A DNA stretch of 64,000 nt from Chitinophaga arvensicola (GTDB taxonomy: Bacteria; Bacteroidota; Bacteroidia; Chitinophagales; Chitinophagaceae). Positions 44,746 to 52,916 of the stretch are shown here, piece after piece (the first letter of the stretch is position 1; each line of letters opens with the position of its first letter). Below the pieces are notes generated by a model, which saw nothing but the letters and a program-made list of their open reading frames with translations, made no database searches and was not told the origin of the DNA. Where the stretch lies: positions 2,012,979-2,076,978 of the forward strand of contig NZ_FOJG01000002.1 in the NCBI RefSeq assembly GCF_900110835.1, read 5' to 3'. The translations under genes and the position numbers were made by a program.

Positions 44746-45177
44746 ATGAAACTATTTTTTACTTCTTTGTTGATGCTGACCTTAATGGCTGTAAGCTGTA
44801 AAAAAGATAAATTCGTCCCCTCTGCTGATCCGCTGACAGGTACCTGGGAATTAACTTTTTCTGCTTCCATCATGGGGCCTGCTTCAAACCATGCCCCTGG
44901 CAATGGCAACCTGCTGAAATTCTCTGCCGGTAATCATTTCAAAAGAAATTACGGCACCGGCACCATTGGCGATAGTGGCATTTTTCACTTAAGCAGCGAT
45001 TATCCACGTTACGATAAAAAGAACCGCGTAAACCTGATCCGTTTCGGAGACGCACAAAGCATGTCTATATTTTCAATTGTACAGGACACCCTGTTTATGT
45101 CTTCTTATCCTTACGACATCAACGGCAATGAACTGATGGACGGCGGAGAAGCCCGGTATGTACGGATAAAGGATTAA
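44746..45177 (+). CDS. Small lipoprotein, lipocalin-like
   Basis: A 143-residue protein with a lipoprotein signal (LLMLTLMAVSC). The mature part begins with LTGTWELTFSASIMG, the usual opening of lipocalin-like Bacteroidota lipoproteins, and is beta-rich throughout (HFKRNYGTGTIGDSGIFHL). No function can be assigned. The next gene begins 21 bp downstream on the same strand, so the two may be co-transcribed. Confidence 0.82.
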   Translation: MKLFFTSLLMLTLMAVSCKKDKFVPSADPLTGTWELTFSASIMGPASNHAPGNGNLLKFSAGNHFKRNYGTGTIGDSGIFHLSSDYPRYDKKNRVNLIRFGDAQSMSIFSIVQDTLFMSSYPYDINGNELMDGGEARYVRIKD

Positions 45178-45198
45178 CCGATATTTTGACTATTTTTG

Positions 45199-46506
45199 AT
45201 GCCATCTATGCGTATCATAAAAGTCTTGTTATGCCTGTTAACCATCTGCCAGACAACAATGGCGACAGATGCAGCCCTGGCAAAAATTCTGGAATCACTT
45301 ACCCCCGGACAAAAAACTATTCTTTATCAATATGGTACCTTAAGTACCTATGCTGATAGCACACAGGCCGCGCATTTCTGGCAGGAACATCAGCGGGAAC
45401 TTCCGCTGCTAACTCCTCAACAGGCCGATGTGCTGGCAACAGAACTATTATCGAATACGGAACTGGTATACACCATGAAGAAGCCCTCGCGCCTGCTGGC
45501 GCTGAGGGGCGTATTCACTGCTTCACGGCTATTACTTGGACTGGCAGCACTCATTGGTGCGTATGCACTCATCACGCTATTGGGTAAATATATTCCCGGC
45601 TTACTGAAATGGCTGATCAGGTATTTCTCACCCGCCTTCCGGTGGCTGTTCTCTCCCCGCATGCTTACCTGGGAACTGTTTATCATCGGCGCTGCAGGCG
45701 TTTATTTCGGGCCGCAGATACCCGACCTGGTGATCCGGACCATTGTAATCCATGCCGGTTTATTCCTGGCATGGGCGCAACTGACGGCGGTTTTCACCTG
45801 CAAGGATCTCTTCAGGCACTACAAAGAGGAGATCATGCATACTTTCACTCATGCGGATAAACCCTTCAAGGCATTTCTGTATGTATCTGTTCCGGCGATC
45901 ATTACTTCACTGGCTATATTATGGGTCATCCGGGAATGCCCCGATAGCTGGTACCGGTATGAAGTGGCGGTACCTGCGATGATCGCTGTATTTACCCTGC
46001 CTCCTTTGCGTCGCATGGAACGTATTTTCAGCCGTTTGATTTTTCCGTTTGCTACCAGCCAGGTAAAAGTAAAAGACCAGCGTGTAGGCGCTTACGTAGT
46101 TATAACCCTGGTAGTATGGGTGGTAATGCTGCTATTGCCGGTGATCCCCATGGAATCTTTACTGGTACTGACAGTATTTCTGGCCGGTGCCCTTTTACTC
46201 CTGTCCATCGAAGACCTGGTTCGCTGCGGCATCAAAAACTACATATGGCTACAACTGCTTACATTGATATTTCTCTGTGCCGCGATTCTGACGGGTTCGC
46301 AGCTGGGTATGCTGCTCCTGGCCTGGACGGGCCTGGGTGGGCTGCTCGTATTTGTACTCATCAAATATTGGGAAATACCTATGTTACTGGGCTGGTCCTG
46401 GAAAAATAAAAAAGCCTGGGGCGCACTCGGTATGGCATTACTCATATGGGGCATTGCGGTGTTGATCCGTTCCCGTCCGGAATGGTTTGCATTGTTTCCG
46501 GGATAA
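45199..46506 (+). CDS. Multi-pass membrane protein of unknown function
   Basis: About 435 residues; the start may be the ATG at 45199 or 45208, since the longer frame begins with TTG. A signal-like segment (IIKVLLCLLTICQTTMA) and a helical region of about 70 residues are followed by about ten hydrophobic helices (ASRLLLGLAALIGAYALITLL, MLTWELFIIGAAGVYFG, FLYVSVPAIITSLAILWVI and others). It is probably an inner-membrane protein. I do not recognise the family. It follows the small lipoprotein gene closely. Confidence 0.78.
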   Translation: MPSMRIIKVLLCLLTICQTTMATDAALAKILESLTPGQKTILYQYGTLSTYADSTQAAHFWQEHQRELPLLTPQQADVLATELLSNTELVYTMKKPSRLLALRGVFTASRLLLGLAALIGAYALITLLGKYIPGLLKWLIRYFSPAFRWLFSPRMLTWELFIIGAAGVYFGPQIPDLVIRTIVIHAGLFLAWAQLTAVFTCKDLFRHYKEEIMHTFTHADKPFKAFLYVSVPAIITSLAILWVIRECPDSWYRYEVAVPAMIAVFTLPPLRRMERIFSRLIFPFATSQVKVKDQRVGAYVVITLVVWVVMLLLPVIPMESLLVLTVFLAGALLLLSIEDLVRCGIKNYIWLQLLTLIFLCAAILTGSQLGMLLLAWTGLGGLLVFVLIKYWEIPMLLGWSWKNKKAWGALGMALLIWGIAVLIRSRPEWFALFPG

Positions 46507-46613
46507 TCAGGGCAAACTTTTGATAGTAGCAGACATAAACGAAATCGGGCGTTTTCTGCCGATTTTGATAATTATTTGTATATATTCGTCATTATCAGAA
46601 GACAAAATGCCAT

Positions 46614-47390
46614 ATGAAAGGATACGCTTTAGTAGTATTTTTACTCGTTTCATGTTCCGGCTTTGCCCAGAACACCATCAATAATTACAAATATGTACTG
46701 GTGCCGGAAAGATTCAGTTTCGCCAGGGAAAATGACCAGTACGGATTAAACAGCGTGGCCAAATCGCTGCTGGACGAGAAAGGATTTACCACCTATTTCG
46801 ACAATTCAGAAATTCCGACCGAAGTGGCCGGCAATCGTTGCAATGCCCTGATCACAGAAGTGGTACAGAAAAAAGGACTGTTTGTTACCAACCTGACGGT
46901 TATCCTGAAAGACTGCAAAGGCAACGTCATTTTTAAAAGTAAGGAAGGAAAAAGCAGGGAGAAAGAATTTGCGACCTCTTACAATCTTGCACTGAGAGAT
47001 GCCTTTACTTCGCTGAATGATGTACCGTATGCTTATGTACCAGCGCCTCAGCAAGCAGCTCCGGCAGTACAGGCAGGCGTGGTACCAACCTCGCCGGTGG
47101 TTACGCCAGCTGCCACGGCACCTGCCGCACCCGTTGCCACTACACCTGTGGTAGCAGAAGTGAAAGAGGCCGCCGGCACCCTGTATGCACAGGCAACTGC
47201 AAATGGTTACCAGTTGATTGACACCTCTCCTAAAATCGTTTTAACCCTGCTCAAAGCATCCGTAGCAGATTACTTTATTGCCAATAACGGCGCTTCTCAC
47301 GGAATAGTGCTGAAAAAGAACGGGGATTGGTATTTTGAGTATTACAAAGACAATAAACTGATTTCAGAAAAACTGCTGATTAAGTTTTAA
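46614..47390 (+). CDS. Exported protein of unknown function
   Basis: A 258-residue protein with a signal peptide (YALVVFLLVSCSGFAQ). Residues about 22-135 form a conserved Bacteroidota module (YKYVLVPERFSFARENDQYG, SLLDEKGFTTYFDN, LRDAFTSL). A proline-, alanine- and valine-rich linker follows (about 145-185), then a small C-terminal domain ending KLISEKLLIKF. It is probably periplasmic or outer-membrane associated. No family function is known to me. A strong terminator follows. Confidence 0.82.
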   Translation: MKGYALVVFLLVSCSGFAQNTINNYKYVLVPERFSFARENDQYGLNSVAKSLLDEKGFTTYFDNSEIPTEVAGNRCNALITEVVQKKGLFVTNLTVILKDCKGNVIFKSKEGKSREKEFATSYNLALRDAFTSLNDVPYAYVPAPQQAAPAVQAGVVPTSPVVTPAATAPAAPVATTPVVAEVKEAAGTLYAQATANGYQLIDTSPKIVLTLLKASVADYFIANNGASHGIVLKKNGDWYFEYYKDNKLISEKLLIKF

Positions 47391-47408
47391 TCAGCAGGGA
47401 ATACACAT

Positions 47409-47446
47409 AAAAAAGCCTTCAGATCAACTGGTCTGAAGGCTTTTTT
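47409..47446. terminator. Bidirectional terminator
   Basis: AAAAAAGCCTTCAGA and TCTGAAGGCTTTTTT form a perfect 15-bp stem with an 8-nt loop between two convergent genes. Confidence 0.93.
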
Positions 47447-47448
47447 TA

Positions 47449-47916
47449 TTAATATACTTCCAGGATAAGCGTATCTGTTTTATTAAAAAGAAAACGCTCT
47501 CCTGCCTTTTTGTGCAACAGTAACTTCGCCAGTGGTGTAAAGGGAGATAGGAAAAATATGGTCTGGTCGCCTACTACCTGTTTACCCAATCCGGCTGCAA
47601 TAAAAAAGGCCTGATCCCGGCAACGCACAAAGGCGCCGGTTTGGGCGGATGTATAAACAACAGCGGTATTCACCTCCTGTAAACGGGCCAGCTCCTTTAC
47701 ATGTTCTGCCAGCTGACGTGCATACATATCTTTCTCCAGGTGCCCCATCGCCCTGCCGGTTTCGTATTTATCCCCTGCGGAACTTTTCCCTTCGCTGTTA
47801 GCCGCCTCCTGGGCGTTATCAATGGCCGATTGGGCCATGGCTATACGTGCTGCTATCAGTTGCTTTCCTGCCTGCTTTAAACCGGTTTTAAAGGCGATCA
47901 TTTCCTCGCTTGTCAT
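47449..47916 (-). CDS. GreA/GreB-like protein
   Basis: A 155-residue protein. Residues 1-75 are a predicted coiled coil with the motif SSAGDKYETGRAMGHLEKD, as in GreA/GreB-related proteins of Bacteroidota that are sometimes mislabelled 3-oxoacyl-ACP synthase. The C-terminal part (FIAAGLGKQVVGDQTIFFLSPFTPLAKLL) is the FKBP-like Gre domain. It may bind the secondary channel of RNA polymerase, but whether it cleaves backtracked RNA is not shown. It is a single gene. Confidence 0.8.
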   Translation of the reverse strand: MTSEEMIAFKTGLKQAGKQLIAARIAMAQSAIDNAQEAANSEGKSSAGDKYETGRAMGHLEKDMYARQLAEHVKELARLQEVNTAVVYTSAQTGAFVRCRDQAFFIAAGLGKQVVGDQTIFFLSPFTPLAKLLLHKKAGERFLFNKTDTLILEVY

Positions 47917-47976
47917 ACTTCATGGATTGAATCCCGGTCAAATTAAGAAAAAATCCCTTTCCAGGCGGACAAAGAA

Positions 47977-48011
47977 AAGCGTGATCCATTGTTGCAAATG
48001 GTATCACGCTT
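47977..48011 (-). terminator. Terminator of the chloroperoxidase-like hydrolase
   Basis: AAGCGTGAT pairs with ATCACGCTT, extended by CCATT/AATGG inside. On the minus strand it is followed by TTTTCTTTG. It lies 41 bp past the hydrolase stop. Confidence 0.75.
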
Positions 48012-48051
48012 ACTGATGTAATGGGAAAGTAGTAAAAGTGGAAGGGGTAAC

Positions 48052-48873
48052 TTAAGACTTAATAAACGCCAGCAAATCCTTGTTGATGGTAGCCGATTCT
48101 GTAGTAGGCATACCATGCGGGAAACCGGGGTAGGAAATCAGTTTACCATTTTTCAGCAAAGCAGCTGCCTTGGGGGCAGAAATGGGATACGGCACGATCT
48201 GGTCATCTTCACCATGCATGACCAGTACCGGAATATCCACGCTTTTAAGATCTTCCGTAAAATCAGTTTCAGAAAACGCCTTGATACAGTCGTAATGAGC
48301 TTTTATAGCGCCGGCCATGCCCTGCCGCCACCAATTGTCTCTCACGCCCTGTGATATTTTTGCGCCCTCCCGATTGTAGCCATAAAAGGGAATGGTGAAA
48401 TCCTGGAAATACTGAGGCCGTTGGGTGGCGGTATTTTCCCGTATTTCGTCGAATACGCTCAGCGGTACACCATCCGGGTTTTTATCGTTTTTAACCATCA
48501 GCGGTGTTACGGCACTGATAAGTACGGCTTTGGCCACCCTGCCTTTTCCATGTTTGGCCACGTAGCGGATTACTTCACCACCACCGGTAGAATGCCCTAC
48601 GTGGATGGCGTCTTTGAGATCAAGCGCTTTGGTGAGTTCAGCCACATCAGCAGCGTAGGTATCCATATCATGCCCCTCCGCCGTTTGACCGGATCTGCCA
48701 TGACCTCTCCTGTCATGGGCTATCACCCGGTACCCCTGCGCGAGGAAAAACATCATCTGTCCGTCCCAATCATCGCCGGACAATGGCCAGCCATGATGAA
48801 AAACAATAGGCTGGCCTGTTCCCCAGTCCTTGTAATAAATTTCAGTTCCATCTTTTACTGTGATCTTGCTCAT
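48052..48873 (-). CDS. Alpha/beta hydrolase, non-heme chloroperoxidase-like
   Basis: A 273-residue enzyme. The opening IYYKDWGTGQPIVFHHGWPLSGDDWDGQM, the nucleophile elbow VGHSTGGGEV near residue 98 (Ser), the acid Asp in MHGEDDQIVPY and the His in GFPHGMPTTE identify the cofactor-free haloperoxidase/esterase group. The native reaction is probably ester or perester hydrolysis in the cytoplasm. It is a single gene with its own terminator. Confidence 0.93.
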   Translation of the reverse strand: MSKITVKDGTEIYYKDWGTGQPIVFHHGWPLSGDDWDGQMMFFLAQGYRVIAHDRRGHGRSGQTAEGHDMDTYAADVAELTKALDLKDAIHVGHSTGGGEVIRYVAKHGKGRVAKAVLISAVTPLMVKNDKNPDGVPLSVFDEIRENTATQRPQYFQDFTIPFYGYNREGAKISQGVRDNWWRQGMAGAIKAHYDCIKAFSETDFTEDLKSVDIPVLVMHGEDDQIVPYPISAPKAAALLKNGKLISYPGFPHGMPTTESATINKDLLAFIKS

Positions 48874-49089
48874 TGGTTTAAATTTTTATTTTTGATTTTT
48901 AGGATCCCGTTACTTTAAACACAGGCAATGCGCATGTTGTTCATAAAAAAAAAACATCATTGTCCGTTTCCGGACGCTCTTTGCCCATGCCCGGACAGTT
49001 ATAGAAAAAAACCATACATAAGTGATATAAATTGTATGCTGCCGGATATGGCAGCCTTATTGCGGAAGCGTCTGTATAATACCAACGCT

Positions 49090-49377
49090 ATGAGCCACAT
49101 CGTCATTCCCATTCCCCCACTCCCGGGTAAACAGGAGATAGAAGTAGAAGTAACAATCAACAACCAGAAGCAACAGCTGCGTTACAGGGTTGAATTATTT
49201 TACTGGGACGATTGTTCCAATCCAATGGGACACCGGGCAGATTGTATCAGCGAAATGCTATCGCATCACGATCCCGAATGGATGGTTTACTACATCGGTT
49301 CTCCTACAGATAAATTTGTACCGATCACATTTGTGAGCAGGGAAAGCAGGAAGTTGTTACAGAAGGTCAGCGTATAA
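49090..49377 (+). CDS. Small protein of unknown function
   Basis: About 95 residues from the ATG at 49090 (MSHIVIPIPPLPGKQEIEVE); the longer frame from 48928 has a low-complexity N-terminus that does not look coding. It is probably cytoplasmic, with a beta-rich first half and a tryptophan- and histidine-rich middle (ELFYWDDCSNPMGHRADC, DPEWMVYYIGS). I do not recognise a family. Confidence 0.65.
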   Translation: MSHIVIPIPPLPGKQEIEVEVTINNQKQQLRYRVELFYWDDCSNPMGHRADCISEMLSHHDPEWMVYYIGSPTDKFVPITFVSRESRKLLQKVSV

Positions 49378-49419
49378 GGCCGCACTTCATGATGCAGCGT
49401 TATCCCCGGAAGAATGCTA

Positions 49420-49809
49420 TTACAGCAATCGTTCCAGCACCCCTTTGCGCTTAACTATATTCTTGTAATCCCATTGAATATTTGCTGATTTCTCCAGCCA
49501 ACGTTTTAAGAGCACGGTATCTACCTGCTTTACATCCGTGTAACGGGCCTCCGCTGCTTTGAAAGTGCCCTCGGGTTGCAGCTCCTCTTCTTCAAAAGAT
49601 TGACCGCTCCAAAACAATAAACGTACGGAGTCCTTCAGTTTACTATATCCAACAATCGGATTGCCATTCAGAAACCACACCGGATGACGGTGCCAGATTT
49701 TACTCTCCGCATCCTTCAGGTGCGTATCGATTTCCTGCGCCAGCTTTTTGCAGATCGCTTTATCCGCTGGCAGCATCGAATCATTATAGGTTTTTATTTC
49801 TTCGTGCAT
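49420..49809 (-). CDS. DUF1801 domain protein
   Basis: A 129-residue small protein. The patterns AESKIWHRHPVWFLNGNPIVGYSKLKDSVRLLFW and FEEEELQPEGTFKAAEARYTD match the DUF1801 (YdhG-like) fold. Members are small cytoplasmic proteins of unknown function. It is a single gene convergent with the small gene at 49090-49377, 42 bp apart. Confidence 0.85.
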   Translation of the reverse strand: MHEEIKTYNDSMLPADKAICKKLAQEIDTHLKDAESKIWHRHPVWFLNGNPIVGYSKLKDSVRLLFWSGQSFEEEELQPEGTFKAAEARYTDVKQVDTVLLKRWLEKSANIQWDYKNIVKRKGVLERLL

Positions 49810-50054
49810 ATGGGGTAGGTTTTATCAACTGGAAAACAATAGTATCACAAATAAACTATCCCGCAAAACATATCCTGTATAAAAAATGATCTGCCACTAT
49901 TGCGATATTTAAAATTATTGCGTAGATTAGGTGAAGAAATAGCCAACGAACAGTGAAGACCCGGGAACTTTCCTAAAAAATAATAAACAATTTATGTTCG
50001 CCTGTAGACCGGTCCACCGGTAGTTTGCATTATAAGCCCGTAAATCCACATTCC

Positions 50055-50501
50055 ATGTTAAGAAAAGCCCTTATAGAGACTATCTGTGTCTTATTCATTC
50101 TGTTATTCGTTTATACAGCTGTGAGCAAATTCCTCGATTACGAAAACTTCCGCGCTGTAATAGGTCAATCGCCGCTTATTACCCGGTTTGCACCGGTGCT
50201 CGCCATTGTAGTACCCATGGCAGAACTGGTGATTGCCTTATTACTCGTACTGCCCGCCTGGAGGCGTGCCGGCCTCTACGCTTCTTTTGCCATGATGGTG
50301 CTGTTTACCGTTTACATCATTGTACTCGTTACACTATCTGAACGGATTCCTTGCTCCTGTGGCGGCGTCATCTCTCTTATGACCTGGAAACAACATCTTT
50401 ATTTCAACATCGTATTTGTAGGATTGGCATTACTGGGGATGTGGCTCTATACAAAACAACCCGGTGAAAATACCACACGCACCAGCCCTGTTCACGCATA
50501 A
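50055..50501 (+). CDS. MauE/DoxX-like redox-associated membrane protein
   Basis: A 148-residue protein from the ATG at 50055 (MLRKALIETICVLF) with four membrane helices. The segment YTAVSKFLDYENFRAVIGQSPLI and the cysteine motif RIPCSCGGVI between helices 3 and 4 match the MauE group. MauE is needed for disulfide maturation of the small subunit of methylamine dehydrogenase. Here it is 10 bp before a gene for an exported repeat-type protein, and then comes a small four-cysteine exported peptide, so a thiol-redox task on that peptide is a reasonable guess. Confidence 0.85.
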   Translation: MLRKALIETICVLFILLFVYTAVSKFLDYENFRAVIGQSPLITRFAPVLAIVVPMAELVIALLLVLPAWRRAGLYASFAMMVLFTVYIIVLVTLSERIPCSCGGVISLMTWKQHLYFNIVFVGLALLGMWLYTKQPGENTTRTSPVHA

Positions 50502-50511
50502 CTGATAACCC

Positions 50512-51564
50512 ATGCAACACCCTTTCAGATTTGCCGCAGGCTGTATTGCGGCCTGCCTGGTCCTTGTCCTTATTCTGTACGCTTTTGCAGATAAACCCAA
50601 CGATCAGAAAAATGGCTTTAACCGTACACTGTTACCACAAACAGCGATCCTGAGCAATTCACTGGAATTGCCCTACCCCGCTTATTATATTGCAGGCTAT
50701 ACGGATCAGCATATTTACTTAGGTAACTTTTCTGCTTCCCTACATCTGCTGGCAGTAAATCAAAACTTAAAGGATAGCCAGCGATTTACACTCAAAATCC
50801 CCGCAGGCGACCGCTACGCCTGGAAGCTGGCGCGCGTAATGGTGGACTCTCCCATGGTGTATATGGCAGAAGGCAATACGCCTACGCTATACCAGGGAAA
50901 ACTGGACAGCTTATCCATGCACCGGTTCCTGTCCGAAAGCTGTTTCTTTAATGTATTGCAAAATATCTCTTCTACTTCTTTCATTTCACGCAGCATTCAT
51001 GTGGATGAATCAGGCAACAAACAAAATATCCTCGCAAAAATAAAAACAGATGCTCCCCACGTAACACTGGGAGAAAACATTCTCACCAAACAGGTAGATG
51101 GTATTTTCTGTACAGACGGTACACTGGACTACGACAAACAATCCGGTAAACTGGTATACCTGTATCACTACAGAAATGAATTTATAACGCTGGATACGAA
51201 CCTGCACGTAATTTATACGGGCCACACGATCGATACCAACAGCACCGCCAAGATACAGGTCGCCAATATGTCGACCGGCATCAACAAGTTTTCCGCTCCT
51301 CCCGGTTACGTTAACAACAGGGCCAGGGTAGCGGACAACCGGATCTATGTGCTTGCTTCGCTGCTGGCCGACAACGACGATACGCAAATCAGGCAACAGC
51401 ATGAAATCATTGATGTGTATTCACTGGATAACGGGGCATACCGCTACACTTTATACCTTCCATTGAAAGGAAAAGAACGCATCATGGACTTTATGGTAAA
51501 AGGGAACCAGTTGTTTGCCTTATCTGAGCGTACACTGAGCGCATACACCATTATAAAAAATTAA
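50512..51564 (+). CDS. Membrane-anchored beta-rich protein (propeller-like)
   Basis: A 350-residue protein with one N-terminal helix (AAGCIAACLVLVLILYAFA). The rest is periplasmic and beta-rich with repeating blade-like segments (YYIAGYTDQHIYLGNFSASLHL, YMAEGNTPTLYQGKL, GTLDYDKQSGKLVYLYHYR, IYVLASLLAD, LFALSERTLSAY), which suggests a beta-propeller. I do not recognise a family. It lies between the MauE-like gene and the small cysteine peptide gene; in methylamine dehydrogenase loci the large subunit is also a propeller, but homology is not shown. Confidence 0.7.
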   Translation: MQHPFRFAAGCIAACLVLVLILYAFADKPNDQKNGFNRTLLPQTAILSNSLELPYPAYYIAGYTDQHIYLGNFSASLHLLAVNQNLKDSQRFTLKIPAGDRYAWKLARVMVDSPMVYMAEGNTPTLYQGKLDSLSMHRFLSESCFFNVLQNISSTSFISRSIHVDESGNKQNILAKIKTDAPHVTLGENILTKQVDGIFCTDGTLDYDKQSGKLVYLYHYRNEFITLDTNLHVIYTGHTIDTNSTAKIQVANMSTGINKFSAPPGYVNNRARVADNRIYVLASLLADNDDTQIRQQHEIIDVYSLDNGAYRYTLYLPLKGKERIMDFMVKGNQLFALSERTLSAYTIIKN

Positions 51565-51627
51565 TAAAACAGGCGAAGCCGAAAACCTGCAGAAAAGAGT
51601 AGGCATGCATCCGATCTAAAATTTACT

Positions 51628-51894
51628 ATGATGAACTTCAAGAAAATTGGCTTATCAGTAGCTGCATTTGCAATCGCCATCGCCGGCGCTTTTGCTACCA
51701 ATGTAAAATTCGCGGAAACGGGTTACACCAATCTCCAACAGGCGCCTGACCAGGGTACTCCCTGCTATGCAAGAGGTTACTGCGCAGGTGGATTCACCAC
51801 CTGCAGGTATACGCTTTCCAGCGGCGCTACCGTGCAGCTGTTACGCCTCGAATCCAACGGGACATGTAGTAGCACGGTGCTCACACAACCCTGA
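51628..51894 (+). CDS. Small exported four-cysteine protein (DUF6520-like)
   Basis: An 88-residue protein with a signal peptide (KKIGLSVAAFAIAIAGAFAT). The mature part of about 60 residues has four cysteines (TPCYARGYC, TTCRY, NGTCSS), enough for two disulfides. The layout fits DUF6520-type small Bacteroidota proteins, whose function is unknown. It ends the cluster that begins with the MauE-like gene and is followed by a strong terminator. Confidence 0.75.
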   Translation: MMNFKKIGLSVAAFAIAIAGAFATNVKFAETGYTNLQQAPDQGTPCYARGYCAGGFTTCRYTLSSGATVQLLRLESNGTCSSTVLTQP

Positions 51895-51900
51895 TCAACA

Positions 51901-51940
51901 AAAACACAGCGCCCTGCAACATTGCAGGGCGCTGTGTTTT
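51901..51940. terminator. Bidirectional terminator
   Basis: AAAACACAGCGCCCTGCAA and its perfect complement form a 19-bp inverted repeat with a 2-nt centre, between two convergent genes. Confidence 0.93.
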
Positions 51941-51949
51941 GCATCACTC

Positions 51950-52828
51950 TTATTTTGCAAACCGCTTCGAACCGGCCACACAAAGAATCACACCCACCGT
52001 AATACCCACCATACCTATACTCACCTGCTCATGCAATAACACCGCCGCCAGCGTTAACCCAAAAAACGGTTGTAACAACTGCAACTGCCCGATCGCGGCA
52101 ATCCCTCCCTGCGCCAATCCACGGTACCAGAATACAAAACCAATCAACATACTAAAAACGGAAATATAGGCCAGTCCCATCCAGGCAGAAGTGCCAACCC
52201 CGGCAGCCGGCGATGGAAACAGGAAGATCATCAAAGGTCCCATTAAAGGCAATGATAACACCAGCGCCCACGAAATCACCTGCCACCCTCCCAGTGTCTT
52301 CGACAGCTTTGCGCCTTCCGCATACCCCAGTCCGCACAATACTACCGCTACCAGCATCAGTATATCGCCTACCGGCGATGCCGCCACACCTTGCGCAATA
52401 GCATAACCAATCACCAGCAGGCTACCTGTCACAGCACATACCCAGAACGCCGCACGGGGACGCTCTCCTCCACGTATCACGCCGAATATGGCCGTGGTAA
52501 GCGGCAACATGCCCAGGAATACGATCGAGTGCGCCGAAGTTAAATATTGCAGCGCCAGCGCTGTTAACAAAGGGAATCCTATTACCACACCAAATGCAAC
52601 AATCGCCAACGACGAAAAATGCCGCTTCGCCGGACGCTTCTCTTTGAAAATCACCAGTACACAAAGGGCCAGCAAACCCGCTATCCCGGCACGCGCCGCC
52701 GTTAGAAATATCGGGTTCAACTCCAATACCGCCACCTTTGTTGCCGGCAGCGAACCACTGAATATCAGCACCCCGATGAAGCCGTTTATCCAGCCGCTCC
52801 CACCTGACAATGATCTGTTACTATCCAT
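51950..52828 (-). CDS. EamA/DMT-family transporter
   Basis: A 292-residue inner-membrane protein with ten helices in two EamA repeats (NGFIGVLIFSGSLPATKVAVLELNP in the first, GLAYISVFSMLIGFVFWYRGLAQGG in the second). The pattern LNPIFLTAARAGIAGL is typical. Such proteins export metabolites or amino acids. It is transcribed away from a MocR-type regulator gene; this arrangement usually means that the regulator controls the transporter. Confidence 0.93.
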   Translation of the reverse strand: MDSNRSLSGGSGWINGFIGVLIFSGSLPATKVAVLELNPIFLTAARAGIAGLLALCVLVIFKEKRPAKRHFSSLAIVAFGVVIGFPLLTALALQYLTSAHSIVFLGMLPLTTAIFGVIRGGERPRAAFWVCAVTGSLLVIGYAIAQGVAASPVGDILMLVAVVLCGLGYAEGAKLSKTLGGWQVISWALVLSLPLMGPLMIFLFPSPAAGVGTSAWMGLAYISVFSMLIGFVFWYRGLAQGGIAAIGQLQLLQPFFGLTLAAVLLHEQVSIGMVGITVGVILCVAGSKRFAK

Positions 52829-52880
52829 TGCTTATTTTTTGTAAAATTAGACATCATGCACCAATAAGCACAGTCTCAGT

Positions 52881-52912
52881 TTTGCGTATTTTAATGGATA
52901 CAGTTAGATTTG
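52881..52912 (+). promoter_or_regulatory. Bacteroidota-type promoter of the MocR gene
   Basis: TTTG at 52881-52884 and TAGATTTG at 52905-52912 match the -33 and -7 consensus with a 20-bp spacer. The predicted start point falls at or next to the ATG at 52917, so the mRNA may be leaderless. Confidence 0.6.
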
Positions 52913-52916
52913 TAAT

